Notes under the pieces: model-generated | What the model saw: only the letters and a program-made list of their open reading frames with translations | Databases searched by the model: none | What the model was told of the DNA's origin: nothing | Made by a program: the position numbers and the translations under genes | DNA from: JAHHTP01 sp964587555 | Lineage (GTDB): Bacteria > Bacillota > Clostridia > Oscillospirales > Ruminococcaceae | NCBI GenBank assembly: GCA_964587555.1 | Contig: CAZPLR010000014.1 | Span: forward strand, 1-40,818 | Reading direction: 5' to 3' | Length of the DNA stretch: 40,818 nucleotides | Shown here: piece by piece, positions 24,673 through 33,097 of the stretch | How positions within the stretch are numbered: position 1 is the first letter of the stretch | Layout: every line of letters begins with the position of its first letter

Positions 24673-25287
24673 TTATTCATCTCTGTCTTCGGCGGCGGAC
24701 TTTTGGGCAAAATCGCAGTCGATCTGCTCCTCGGGGATCGAAAGATGGGTTGGAAGCCCATCTTCCCCCAGCGTCAAAGTGTATGCGCAGGAATCGATAT
24801 ACCCGTTAATTACCGTTTTTGCCTTGCTCCCGCCGGTATTCACCTCCGCATTGCTCAGCGCATCCTCGATCGCCCTGCCGATCAGCGCTGCCGCATTATT
24901 CGCAAACGCCGTGTCCTTATCCAGATTAACGCTTAATCCCATAAATGAAAGCTTGCATTTCCCGGTCTTAGGATCAAAATCCATCTGCAGCCCATTTACG
25001 CTCTTCGGCTTGGTCAAGGTCAGCAGATAGTGTCCGGACGCATCCTGTGTCAGCTCTCCGGAGAGCTGATTTTGCCGAATCGAAAGCTGCACCTGCGCAT
25101 CCGAAAGCCCCGACGCATCGGACGCAGGGTCGCCGGCATTCCCCTGCTCACCGTTGAAATGCCGCCATACCTTTGTCCCGGCAAACGCCAGCATAACCGC
25201 TGCTGCCGCCGCCGTAACGCCGATAGCAAGATACATCCACGAAAATTTCTTCTGCTTTGTACCATAATCCTTTTTCAACTGCTTCAA
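24673..25287 (-). CDS. Membrane-anchored protein of unknown function
   Basis: A 204-residue protein with an N-terminal membrane anchor (residues 18-37, YLAIGVTAAAAAVMLAFAG) and an extracytoplasmic beta-rich domain (LSGELTQDASGHYLLTL, MDFDPKTGKCKLSFMGLSVN). The alternating pattern is reminiscent of LolA/LppX-like folds, as in the sporulation lipoprotein YdcC, but no lipobox is present and this is only a shape resemblance. The start is TTG at 25287, 4-7 bp after GGAGGAGG. It lies 44 bp downstream of the NAD(P)HX repair gene. Function unknown. Confidence 0.7.
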   Translation of the reverse strand: MKQLKKDYGTKQKKFSWMYLAIGVTAAAAAVMLAFAGTKVWRHFNGEQGNAGDPASDASGLSDAQVQLSIRQNQLSGELTQDASGHYLLTLTKPKSVNGLQMDFDPKTGKCKLSFMGLSVNLDKDTAFANNAAALIGRAIEDALSNAEVNTGGSKAKTVINGYIDSCAYTLTLGEDGLPTHLSIPEEQIDCDFAQKSAAEDRDE

Positions 25288-25331
25288 AAGCCTCCTCCTT
25301 TCAAAAGAAGACGCCGCAGGAGAAACAGGCT

Positions 25332-26876
25332 CTATCGATCAAATTTCCGGAATACAGTTGGCAGCTCCTCGATGATATCTCGTGCGAGCATACCGTGCTT
25401 TGACACCCGCTTTGCCAGCTCATCTGCCGTAAAGCCGTGCAGATAGACAGCAGCAGCCGCTGCCTCAAACGCCGGCATCCCAATAGCGCAAAGGCCGCCG
25501 ATCATACCGGAAAGCACATCGCCGCTGCCTCCCTTTGCCAGACCGCTGTTGCCAGTCTGGTTGAGATATGCCTCGCCGTCCTTTCCGGCAATCACTGTAT
25601 TCTCCCCCTTCAGCACGACAGTCACACCATATTCCTTTGCGACCTGCTTTGCAAGCGCAGCGCGATTCTGGTTGACCTCGTTCACCGATAGCTTGCACAG
25701 CCGCGCCATCTCGCCCGGATGCGGGGTGATGATCAGCTCGATTCCCGCGTCTTTCTCCTTCAAAATATCTATATTCCCGTCTAAACAATTTATGCCGTCC
25801 GCGTCTAAAATCATCTTCCGCTTTCCCGTCAGATGCAAAAGCGCCAAAACCGCCTGTTTTGCAGTCGGCGCAGTCGAAATTCCGCAGCCGACAACCAGTG
25901 CGTCAGCCGACGCCGCCCGCTTTATCAGCATCTCGATCCCGGCCTCATGCAGTGTTCCGTCCTTCTGCTGCGGCAGGACTAAGGTCGTCGCCTCCATCAG
26001 AGCAGGTGCAGCCATGTACGCGACGTCCTTAACCGTCGCTAAGGTCGTAAGCCCAGCGCCGCATCTCATAGCGGCAAGCGTCGACATCATCGCCGCACCG
26101 GTCATGCCAATGCTGCCGCAGTATAGCATAAGCTTTCCAAAAGTCCCTTTATGTGAACGATCAGGGCGCGTCGGGAGCATCCTTGCAACAGCCGCCTGCG
26201 ACAGAAAATCCGGATATTCTTTCGCGCGGCGCAGCGTCTGCTCGGTAATACCGATATCAGTGACGACAATCTGCCCGAAATAGGGCTGCAGCTGCGGCAG
26301 AATATGCGCCGGCTTCGGTGCGGCAAAGGCAACCGTTTGGGTCGCATAGAAACAGGTCTGCGCCATACTGCCGGTGTCGGCATTGATGCCGCTTGGAATA
26401 TCCAATGCCAGCTTATACGCAACCGTAGCGTTTGCCTGCTCAAAAAGCGCGGCAATCGGCTCGGAAAGCTGCCCATGAAAGCCGGTGCCGAACACCGCGT
26501 CGACAATGACCGACGCGGTACGCAGCTGCTCGCTGATCTGTGCCGCATCCTTGGTAATGTGGTACTGCTTGATATCCTCCAGCATCCGGTAATTTTCTGC
26601 CGCGTCCGCCGTTTTCGGCACGCCGCAGCATAAGACCACCGACGCTTTCGCACCATAGGACTTTAATAGCCGCGCCACCACAAAACCGTCGCCCCCATTA
26701 TTGCCGCTTCCGGTTAAAATGACACATTTTACGCCGTCCAGATTGCCGCCAAACCGCTTGCAAATCAACGCAGCAGCGCCGGCACCGGCGTTTTCCATCA
26801 TTTGCAGATAGGATATCCCCTCCGCGTCGGTTTCAGATTCCGCCATCTTCATCTGCGCCGTCGATAAGATCATCAT
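25332..26876 (-). CDS. nnr: Bifunctional NAD(P)HX epimerase/dehydratase
   Basis: A 514-residue repair enzyme that epimerises hydrated NAD(P)H and dehydrates it back to NAD(P)H with ADP or ATP. The N-terminal YjeF_N epimerase domain (1-~215) has GSGNNGGDGFVVARLL (56-71) and the VDAVFGTGFHG strand. The C-terminal ribokinase-like dehydratase (~230-514) has ITPHPGEMARL and GGSGDVLSG (449-457). Start at the ATG at 26876, with GGAGG 10 bp upstream; the adjacent ATG at 26873 is also possible. The terminator of the preceding gene ends just upstream and no promoter is visible between. Expression may therefore depend on read-through. First gene of a four-gene run. Confidence 0.95.
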   Translation of the reverse strand: MMILSTAQMKMAESETDAEGISYLQMMENAGAGAAALICKRFGGNLDGVKCVILTGSGNNGGDGFVVARLLKSYGAKASVVLCCGVPKTADAAENYRMLEDIKQYHITKDAAQISEQLRTASVIVDAVFGTGFHGQLSEPIAALFEQANATVAYKLALDIPSGINADTGSMAQTCFYATQTVAFAAPKPAHILPQLQPYFGQIVVTDIGITEQTLRRAKEYPDFLSQAAVARMLPTRPDRSHKGTFGKLMLYCGSIGMTGAAMMSTLAAMRCGAGLTTLATVKDVAYMAAPALMEATTLVLPQQKDGTLHEAGIEMLIKRAASADALVVGCGISTAPTAKQAVLALLHLTGKRKMILDADGINCLDGNIDILKEKDAGIELIITPHPGEMARLCKLSVNEVNQNRAALAKQVAKEYGVTVVLKGENTVIAGKDGEAYLNQTGNSGLAKGGSGDVLSGMIGGLCAIGMPAFEAAAAAVYLHGFTADELAKRVSKHGMLARDIIEELPTVFRKFDR

Positions 26877-26896
26877 ATCCAAAAATCCTCCTTGAT

Positions 26897-26949
26897 AAAA
26901 AACGGGAAGAATCGTTTTGGCGTACCTTGCACGCAAAAGCTTCTTCCCG
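26897..26949 (-). terminator. Terminator between the DUF membrane gene and nnr
   Basis: On the minus strand CGGGAAGAA (from 26949) pairs with TTCTTCCCG (to 26903), followed by six T (26897-26902). The loop is about 29 nt. It sits directly ahead of the nnr ribosome site. Confidence 0.75.
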
Positions 26950-26974
26950 CTCTCGTTTTTTGATAAAGCTAAGC

Positions 26975-27508
26975 TTATTTGCCCATGCTCTGCACAGAAA
27001 CACGTTTTATTTTCATCGCGTGTTTGATATACTCCGCCATCTCCGCGTTCGGCGTGAAAAACAGCAGGCTTTCACCGTAATCCTTATGCTTCAGCGCCGC
27101 AACATAAGTTTCGGATGACTTCATATTCTGCGCAGCATAGATTTTGGTTTTACCGTTTAGATCCAACGGATGCGCCGGATCAAGCTTTTCCAGCGATTCA
27201 AAGGTACTAAACTCTACTGTAACCATTCTCTTGCGCTTGCTCCTGCCCTGGATTTTATCAATATCCATCTCATTGTTGGTGACAGTATATTCGTATTCCA
27301 CCCGCTGCAAGCGCAGCAGCAAAACCATAATCCAGCCGAAGCAGACCGCGAAAACAATCGCAATCGGTCCCACATACTGACTTCCCACAAGCAAAAGACA
27401 TCCCGCGATCACCAGAAGCCCCGCAAGCATAATCCCGCACTTTTTAAACTGATCCGCAATCGTCGGATCTTTTTTGACCATATACTCCATAAATGTATCT
27501 TGAAACAT
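26975..27508 (-). CDS. Uncharacterised two-helix membrane protein
   Basis: A 177-residue protein. Two adjacent hydrophobic helices (about residues 24-43 and 47-66) follow a short N-terminus MFQDTFMEYMVKKD, then comes a cytoplasmic domain of about 110 residues (EYEYTVTNNEMDIDKIQGRS). The layout fits a clostridial family I know as DUF6106, though I cannot confirm this without a search. The ATG at 27508 follows GGAGG at 6 bp; the open frame upstream is rejected because it crosses the promoter. Its own promoter and terminator make it a single-gene unit. Function unknown. Confidence 0.75.
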   Translation of the reverse strand: MFQDTFMEYMVKKDPTIADQFKKCGIMLAGLLVIAGCLLLVGSQYVGPIAIVFAVCFGWIMVLLLRLQRVEYEYTVTNNEMDIDKIQGRSKRKRMVTVEFSTFESLEKLDPAHPLDLNGKTKIYAAQNMKSSETYVAALKHKDYGESLLFFTPNAEMAEYIKHAMKIKRVSVQSMGK

Positions 27509-27545
27509 CGAAACCCTCCTACTAGGAAAAATACAATCTATTTTT

Positions 27546-27574
27546 ATTATAACACGGCTTTTTTCAAAAAACAA
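27546..27574 (-). promoter_or_regulatory. Sigma-A promoter of the two-helix membrane protein gene
   Basis: On the minus strand, TTGTTT (27569-27574), a 17-bp spacer and perfect TATAAT (27546-27551) with an extended TGT. Confidence 0.7.
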
Positions 27575-27619
27575 TATAAAAATATGAACAAATCGGGCAA
27601 AAACCGCAAAAATCAAAGA

Positions 27620-27655
27620 ATTTCCGCGCTGACTTTCAGAGAGTCGGCGCGGAAA
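27620..27655 (-). terminator. Rho-independent terminator of pyk
   Basis: ATTTCCGCGC...GACT pairs with AGTC...GCGCGGAAAT around a 6-nt loop, with one unpaired base. On the minus strand TTCTTTGATTTTT follows. It lies 13 bp after the pyk stop. Confidence 0.78.
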
Positions 27656-27667
27656 TCGCTATCTTCC

Positions 27668-29413
27668 TTAATTTGAGGTATATTGCACTGTGCCCTGCTT
27701 TGGATTCAGCGTGACCAAAACGCCCGTCTTTAAGCGATGCGTTGCGTTCTCGCAGTTGGCAAGCAGCGGGATATCCAACGCAAGCGCAAGCGTTTTCGCA
27801 TGCGCAAGGCTCTCGGCGCTCTCAACGATCAGACCGGACGCTTTACGGATATACGGCACCATCGTGTCGGTTGTATTGTGGACAACCAGAATTTCGCCAT
27901 CCTTCAAGCGCGTATGAACCTCATCCTCGGTCATACAAACGCGAATATGCGCCTGAATCGTTTCTTTGCCAAAGCCCTGACCGGTCGCCAAAATATCGCC
28001 GATGACGTGAACCTTCATCAGGTTGGTCGTGCCGGAGATGCCCAACGGAACGCCTGCGGTCATAACGGTGATATCTCCGTCATGCAGCATTCCAGTGTTC
28101 ATCGCGCAATCAACCGCATGATTAAACAGGTCGTCAGTCGAAAACTTCTCCTCGATAATTATCGGCTTAACCCCCCAGTAAAGATTCATCTGGCGACAGA
28201 CATGCTCGTCGGTCGTACAACAGATGATCGGACAGGTCGGATGGAATTTGGAGATCATGCGCGCAGTGCGCCCGCCCTTGGTCACTGTGATGATGGCGGC
28301 GGCGTTTAAGTCCATCGCAGTCGTACAGGTCGCGTGCGAGATCGCGTCGGTGACATACGGCGAGGAAACGACCAGCGCGCCGCGCAGCTTAGAGGCATAG
28401 TCAATATCCTGCTCGGTGCGCTCTGCAATACGTACCATCGTTTTAACCGCCTCGACCGGATATGCGCCGGCAGCCGTTTCGCCGGAGAGCATGATCGCGC
28501 TTGTGCCGTCATAAATTGCGTTTGCAACGTCGGTGATCTCCGCACGGGTCGGGCGCGGGTTTTTCATCATCGAATCCAGCATCTGGGTCGCAGTGACTAC
28601 CACCTTGCCGTTTGCGCATGCCTTGCGGATCATATCTTTCTGCAGCGGCGGCAGCTCCTCCATTGCAATCTCAACGCCCATGTCGCCGCGGGCGACCATA
28701 ATGCCGTTGGCAACCTGCAAAATCTCGTCTAAGTTGTTGATGCCCTGCTTGTTCTCAATCTTTGCAATGATCTTCATCCATCCGCAGTCATGCTCCTTCA
28801 ACACACGACGAATGGCTAATATGTCGTCCGCAGTGCGGACAAACGATGCGGCAATATAGTCAAAATGATTCTCAATACCAAAAACAATGTCGTCATAATC
28901 CTGCTGGCTGATATACTCCATCGACAGCTCGGTGTTCGGCACGTTGACGCCCTTGCGGTTTGAGATTACGCCGCCGTTGATCACCCGGCAGGTGATGTCG
29001 GTGTCGGTCAAATTGATGACCTCCATATCGATCAAGCCGTCGTCAATGAGGATGTGCGAACCGGAGTTAACGTCCTGCGGCAGTCCGGCATAAGTCACTG
29101 AAACGATGTTTTCGTCACCCTCCACATCCCGGGAGGTCAGCGTAAACTGCTGCCCTGCCTGAAGGGTAACTTTGCCGTTTTGAAAGGTTTTCAACCGAAT
29201 CTCCGGTCCCTTGGTGTCAAGAATGGTCGGGATTGGAAGCTCAAGCTCCTCTCTGAGCCTTCTAACCTGCTCCAGCCTTTCCAGATGGGAAGCATGATCG
29301 CCGTGAGAAAAATTAAAGCGCGCGCCGTCCATACCGGCAAGCATGATGGAACGCAGCACATTCTCGTTATCGGTCGCCGGACCCAATGTGCAGATAATCT
29401 TGGTTCTACGCAT
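27668..29413 (-). CDS. pyk: Pyruvate kinase
   Basis: The last glycolytic step, PEP + ADP to pyruvate + ATP, cytoplasmic. The 581-residue protein begins RRTKIICTLGPATDNENVL. It contains GARFNFSHGDH, ILDTKGPEIRL, the catalytic KIENKQG and the signature MVARGDMGVEI, then TQMLDSMMKNPRPTRAE. The last ~100 residues (HNTTDTMVPYI, then ATHRLKTGVLVTLNPKQG) are the extra C-terminal PEP-utiliser-like domain of Bacillus-type pyruvate kinases, which explains the length beyond 480. Ribosome site AAAGGAAAA. It follows the DD-carboxypeptidase gene by 83 bp. A TATAAT lies in that gap at about 29449-29455 but has no convincing -35. Confidence 0.98.
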   Translation of the reverse strand: MRRTKIICTLGPATDNENVLRSIMLAGMDGARFNFSHGDHASHLERLEQVRRLREELELPIPTILDTKGPEIRLKTFQNGKVTLQAGQQFTLTSRDVEGDENIVSVTYAGLPQDVNSGSHILIDDGLIDMEVINLTDTDITCRVINGGVISNRKGVNVPNTELSMEYISQQDYDDIVFGIENHFDYIAASFVRTADDILAIRRVLKEHDCGWMKIIAKIENKQGINNLDEILQVANGIMVARGDMGVEIAMEELPPLQKDMIRKACANGKVVVTATQMLDSMMKNPRPTRAEITDVANAIYDGTSAIMLSGETAAGAYPVEAVKTMVRIAERTEQDIDYASKLRGALVVSSPYVTDAISHATCTTAMDLNAAAIITVTKGGRTARMISKFHPTCPIICCTTDEHVCRQMNLYWGVKPIIIEEKFSTDDLFNHAVDCAMNTGMLHDGDITVMTAGVPLGISGTTNLMKVHVIGDILATGQGFGKETIQAHIRVCMTEDEVHTRLKDGEILVVHNTTDTMVPYIRKASGLIVESAESLAHAKTLALALDIPLLANCENATHRLKTGVLVTLNPKQGTVQYTSN

Positions 29414-29496
29414 AACAATTTTTCCTTTCTGTTGTCAAATTTCAATATTATAATTTATCACCTCCGCGCTTCGACCATGTCAAAGCCCGGCTGATT

Positions 29497-31056
29497 TCAG
29501 CGCCAAGTATTGCGTTTGATATTCTTTTTCGGCGTGACCGGATTTTTTCTGCCGAATTTCCGGCGCAGCTTTTCTTTACGCCGTCTTTTGCGTTCTGCGG
29601 CAATAAACGCCGCCAACACGACTATCAAGATTGCCAAAATGATACAGGCCGCAATCACCCACGGATTCCGAAAGAAATTCTTGATGAGATGCATCGAATA
29701 GGCAAAGCCGCTGCGCGCTACGTCGCTCTCCGCGATCAAATCCACCGACGCAATCACCGTGTCCGCAAGCACTAGATCCGCGCTGCCGACCAAATCGCCC
29801 TTGACAACCGGCGCTTCCACCGAGGCAGGCAGCTTCGCTTTGACCAAAATGGTCGAGGTGTCGAGCGACTGCGGCAAAAGCAGGATCACCCGCTGCTTGG
29901 CGGTTACGGTGACATAGTTTTTGTTCTCGCCAAACTCCACCGGAACCTCGTCGAGCGACTGGCTTTCCTGAATAACCGTTGTAAACTGGAAGGTGTCGAA
30001 TGCCCATTCATACAGGTTTTTCTGATCGATATAGGAGTAATTCTCCGAAAGCACCGCCCCGTTTTCATCACGGTACGGCGCACCCAGCGTCACAAGCAGA
30101 TAATGGTAGCCGTCCTTTTCCCCAATTGTCACAAGGTTGCGCCCGGCTTCGTTGGTCGTACCGGTTTTAATGCCCTGGACATACTCATAATAATAGCTTC
30201 CGCCGTAGTAGCTGCTTAACATATAATTGGTGTGGGTAATGGTGCGCGGCTCGGAATGTTGGTTGGTCGCCGCCATCTCGTAGGATTGCGTGCAGGCGAT
30301 CTCCGCAAATTGTTCATTCTTCATCGCATACTGCGTAATGATGCTCATATCCTTTGCACAGGTGTACTGCCCTTCCGCATCCAAGCCATGCGGATTGACA
30401 AAGTTCGTTTCCGTACAGCCGATCTCCTTGACCTTTTCGTTCATCATGGTCACAAATGCCGGAATATCGTTCGGGCAGATATAGTCTGCCAAGATGCTTG
30501 CCGCCTCACAGGCGCTGCGCAGCATCAGCGCGTAAAGCAGGTCCTTGACCGTGACCTCCTCACCGCGGTTAATCCCCGCGTTGGAAACGCCGATTCCGTA
30601 AAACTCATCATAGATATAGCCCGGCGCTGTGACCGTTATGCTTAGGTCGTCCACATTCTCCAGCACGACAAGGGCGGTGACGATCTTGGTCAGCGATGCC
30701 GGCGCGCGGCGCTCCGTTTCGTTTTTAGAATAGACCGTGATCGGCTCGTCGGCATCGGTATTGACCATATATACCGACTCGCTGTTGACCTTAAAATCCG
30801 GCTTTGCGTCGGCGATCACGGCGGCGGTAACGCTCTCATCCTGCTCAGCTTCCGGCTCGGATGTATCCTCCTCGGAAACAGCGTCATCCGACGAAGCGTT
30901 ATCCTGCGAGACTGCGTCGGATACGTCAGAAGAACCGTCTGGCTGTGCAAGCGCAGGGAGCGACGCTGCGGATAAAAGCACCGTTAAACTCAAAAGCGCG
31001 GCAAAGCAGCGGACAAAGAAAGCGTTTGTTTTTTTCTGATCGTTTCGTTTTTTCAT
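29497..31056 (-). CDS. D-alanyl-D-alanine carboxypeptidase (S11 family)
   Basis: A low-molecular-weight penicillin-binding protein of 519 residues that trims terminal D-Ala from peptidoglycan stems outside the membrane. A signal peptide (about 1-37, ending PALAQ) and an acidic Ser/Asp/Glu-rich linker (40-75) precede the S11 domain. Motif 1 is S121-LTK124 and motif 3 is K297-TG299. Motif 2 reads S181-A-C183 where S-x-N is usual, a variant I associate with some clostridial DacF-type enzymes. A second beta domain (about 385-450), one membrane helix (about 470-490) and a strongly basic cytoplasmic tail (RKRRRKEKLRRKFGRK) follow. This puts a real transmembrane anchor where PBP5 has an amphipathic helix. 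Promoter at 31236-31264. Confidence 0.92.
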   Translation of the reverse strand: MKKRNDQKKTNAFFVRCFAALLSLTVLLSAASLPALAQPDGSSDVSDAVSQDNASSDDAVSEEDTSEPEAEQDESVTAAVIADAKPDFKVNSESVYMVNTDADEPITVYSKNETERRAPASLTKIVTALVVLENVDDLSITVTAPGYIYDEFYGIGVSNAGINRGEEVTVKDLLYALMLRSACEAASILADYICPNDIPAFVTMMNEKVKEIGCTETNFVNPHGLDAEGQYTCAKDMSIITQYAMKNEQFAEIACTQSYEMAATNQHSEPRTITHTNYMLSSYYGGSYYYEYVQGIKTGTTNEAGRNLVTIGEKDGYHYLLVTLGAPYRDENGAVLSENYSYIDQKNLYEWAFDTFQFTTVIQESQSLDEVPVEFGENKNYVTVTAKQRVILLLPQSLDTSTILVKAKLPASVEAPVVKGDLVGSADLVLADTVIASVDLIAESDVARSGFAYSMHLIKNFFRNPWVIAACIILAILIVVLAAFIAAERKRRRKEKLRRKFGRKNPVTPKKNIKRNTWR

Positions 31057-31122
31057 ATGTATTTCTCCGTTTCCTTATGTTTTTCTTCCTAGAGGAATAT
31101 GCGTTTGATCGTTAATTTAGGC

Positions 31123-31151
31123 TTTACAAATTGGGGAAACTGCTATATAAT
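31123..31151 (+). promoter_or_regulatory. Sigma-A promoter of murC
   Basis: TTTACA (31123-31128), a 17-bp spacer and perfect TATAAT (31146-31151). The predicted start near 31158 gives murC a leader of about 230 nt. That leader begins with a TGCCGC-AGCCA-GCGGCA hairpin and a TTTCCG/CGGAAA hairpin. Confidence 0.75.
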
Positions 31152-31235
31152 GAAAAGCGGGGAGTGTGCCGCAGCCAGCGGCAGCCTTTCCGTTGAATCA
31201 TCCGGAAAATAAGAAGTATTTTGGCTCATACTATT

Positions 31236-31264
31236 ATTATAGCAAAAAGATTTTCGGATTACAA
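31236..31264 (-). promoter_or_regulatory. Sigma-A promoter of the DD-carboxypeptidase gene
   Basis: On the minus strand, TTGTAA (31259-31264), a 17-bp spacer and perfect TATAAT (31236-31241). Its transcript (from about 31229 leftward) overlaps the start of the murC leader. Confidence 0.75.
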
Positions 31265-31317
31265 TAGCAAATTTTAAAAATAAGCGGCTTTTAGCAGCTT
31301 TTTCAAGCTTATTGCCG

Positions 31318-31363
31318 AAACCGGAAAAAATATACGGCTTTTTGCGCAGGTTTATTCCGGTTT
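31318..31363 (+). promoter_or_regulatory. Hairpin in the murC leader next to the ribosome site
   Basis: AAACCGGAA (31318-31326) and TTCCGGTTT (31355-31363) are perfect complements that would close a 28-nt loop ending about 11 bp before the murC ribosome site. This could modulate initiation; no known riboswitch class is recognised. Confidence 0.4.
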
Positions 31364-31388
31364 GGGGCACGGAAACGAGGTTTTCATT

Positions 31389-32774
31389 TTGAACAATTCC
31401 ATTTTGAGCGGCAAAAAACACATCCACTTCATCGGTATCGGCGGTTCAGGGATGTTCCCGCTTGCACAAATTTTACACGACCGCGGTTATTTCCTCACCG
31501 GCTCGGACAACAACCCTTCCTCCATTGTAGAGCTTGCAAAGGGACTTGGGATTCCAGTGACCATCGGTCAAAAGGCTGAAAATATCGTCGGTGCGGATCT
31601 GATCGTTTATACTGCCGCCATTCTGCCGGATAACCCGGAGCTTTTGGCGGCAAAGGAAAGCGGTGTACCGGTTATAGAGCGCGCCGTTTTGCTCGGCATT
31701 ATCAATAACGCGCATTCCTGCTCGGTCTGCGTTTCCGGTACGCATGGAAAAACAACCACCACCTCGATGCTGACCCAGATTATGCTGCACGCCAATATGG
31801 ATCCGTCCGCAGTAATCGGCGGAAAGCTGAAATCGATCGGCTCCTACGGCAGAGTCGGCAAAAGCGAGTATATGGTCACAGAGGCTTGCGAATTTAAGGA
31901 TCACTTCCTGCAGCTCCGTCCGGCTGTCGCAGTCGTGCTGAACATCGACCGCGATCACATGGACTATTTCCACACGATGGAGCGGTTAAAAGACTCTTTC
32001 GAAATCTTCATGCGCTCTGCGGCCCGCGCTATTGTGGTTAATGGCGACGATGCAAACACAATGGAGGTTGTGCGCCGCCTGAATCGCCCATATGTTACCT
32101 TCGGCAGGGGGGAAAACAGCGATTACCGCATCAGCCAAAGCAGACGGTATCCGGGCGTCCACCAGTCTTTTGTGCTGTCCTATAAAAACACGCTGCTTGG
32201 CGAGCTGCATTTATATATTCCGGGTGAGCATAACCAACTGAACGCGGCGGCGGCGGTCGCGGCGGCAATGGAGATCGGCATACCGTTTGGCGAATGCGCG
32301 GCAGGATTGGCGCAGTTCTCCGGCTCCGGCAGACGGTTTGAGGTGCTTGCTAAAATCAACGGCGTCACAATTGCCGACGATTACGCGCATCATCCGGCGG
32401 AGCTCACCGCTACCCTGTCCACCGCGAAGGATTTGGATTTTAAACGGGTCTGGGCGGTGCATCAGCCGTTTACCTACTCCCGCACCAAGCTGCTGCTTGA
32501 GGACTTTGCAAAGGCACTTCGGATCGCCGATAAGGTCACACTGACCGAGATTATGGGCTCGCGCGAAACAAACGACGACTATCACATCTACTCCTCCGAT
32601 CTGGCGGCGCTGATCCCGGGCAGCGAATGGTACAGCAGCTTCGATCAGGTTGCGCAGGCGGTCGCCGGGAACGCGAAGGCTGGGGATCTGATTATCACCT
32701 TGGGCTGCGGCGACGTTTACAAGGTCGCGCAAAAGATCATCGACCTGCTTTCGGAGAAAAAATGCTCCTTGTAA
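31389..32774 (+). CDS. murC: UDP-N-acetylmuramate--L-alanine ligase
   Basis: A cytoplasmic ATP-dependent ligase adding L-Ala to UDP-MurNAc, the first stem-peptide step. The 461-residue protein has the N-terminal dinucleotide-like motif HFIGIGGSGM (13-22), the ATP site VSGTHGKTTTTSM, EACEFKDHFLQL, NIDRDHMDYF and the C-terminal domain (IADDYAHHPAEL, AVHQPFTYSRT). The start is most likely the TTG at 31389, with GAGG in GAAACGAGGTTTT upstream. The frame is open nine codons further back but without a ribosome site. Divergent from the DD-carboxypeptidase gene, so two wall genes share one control region. Confidence 0.96.
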   Translation: MNNSILSGKKHIHFIGIGGSGMFPLAQILHDRGYFLTGSDNNPSSIVELAKGLGIPVTIGQKAENIVGADLIVYTAAILPDNPELLAAKESGVPVIERAVLLGIINNAHSCSVCVSGTHGKTTTTSMLTQIMLHANMDPSAVIGGKLKSIGSYGRVGKSEYMVTEACEFKDHFLQLRPAVAVVLNIDRDHMDYFHTMERLKDSFEIFMRSAARAIVVNGDDANTMEVVRRLNRPYVTFGRGENSDYRISQSRRYPGVHQSFVLSYKNTLLGELHLYIPGEHNQLNAAAAVAAAMEIGIPFGECAAGLAQFSGSGRRFEVLAKINGVTIADDYAHHPAELTATLSTAKDLDFKRVWAVHQPFTYSRTKLLLEDFAKALRIADKVTLTEIMGSRETNDDYHIYSSDLAALIPGSEWYSSFDQVAQAVAGNAKAGDLIITLGCGDVYKVAQKIIDLLSEKKCSL

Positions 32775-33097
32775 CAGCAAATGGGGGTTGAAACGAACTT
32801 TACCATCTGACCGAAGATTCGGCAGAGTGGGCTATGAGTAAATCGCGAAGGAATTGCAGCATACGCTGTCCGACTGAGGCGCGCAAGTAGGATCCTTTGC
32901 AGCGGCTTCGGGCAGATCGTGCCGATCGATCCGCGCCTTGAAAGCGACGACGAGACATTTCTCCCGTCCATCATCCAAAAAGCGGCGCTTTTCCCGCATG
33001 GAGACACCGTGTAACGACAGCATCAGGGGATTGTTATAAACCTTCCGGAAACGCTTTTCCGAAAAGAAATGATAAAATAAAAATGGAGGAAATGAAA
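32775..33097. other. 323-bp interval without a confident gene
   Basis: No RNA gene or terminator stands out. On the plus strand the frame from ATG 32781 is broken by TGA at 32808 and 32835. It is then open for 58 codons to TAA at 33012, ending in a plausible protein-like stretch (FGQIVPIDPRL, then AALFPHGDTV). On the minus strand a frame (33179-32832) is also open but has no ribosome site. A decayed gene remnant is possible. A CGGAAACGCTTTTCCG hairpin near 33045-33062 precedes the next gene. Confidence 0.3.

Noticed and set aside
32781..33014. Two in-frame TGA codons read as selenocysteine
   Set aside because: No SECIS-like hairpin follows either TGA, no ribosome site precedes the ATG, and no selenoprotein family is recognised.
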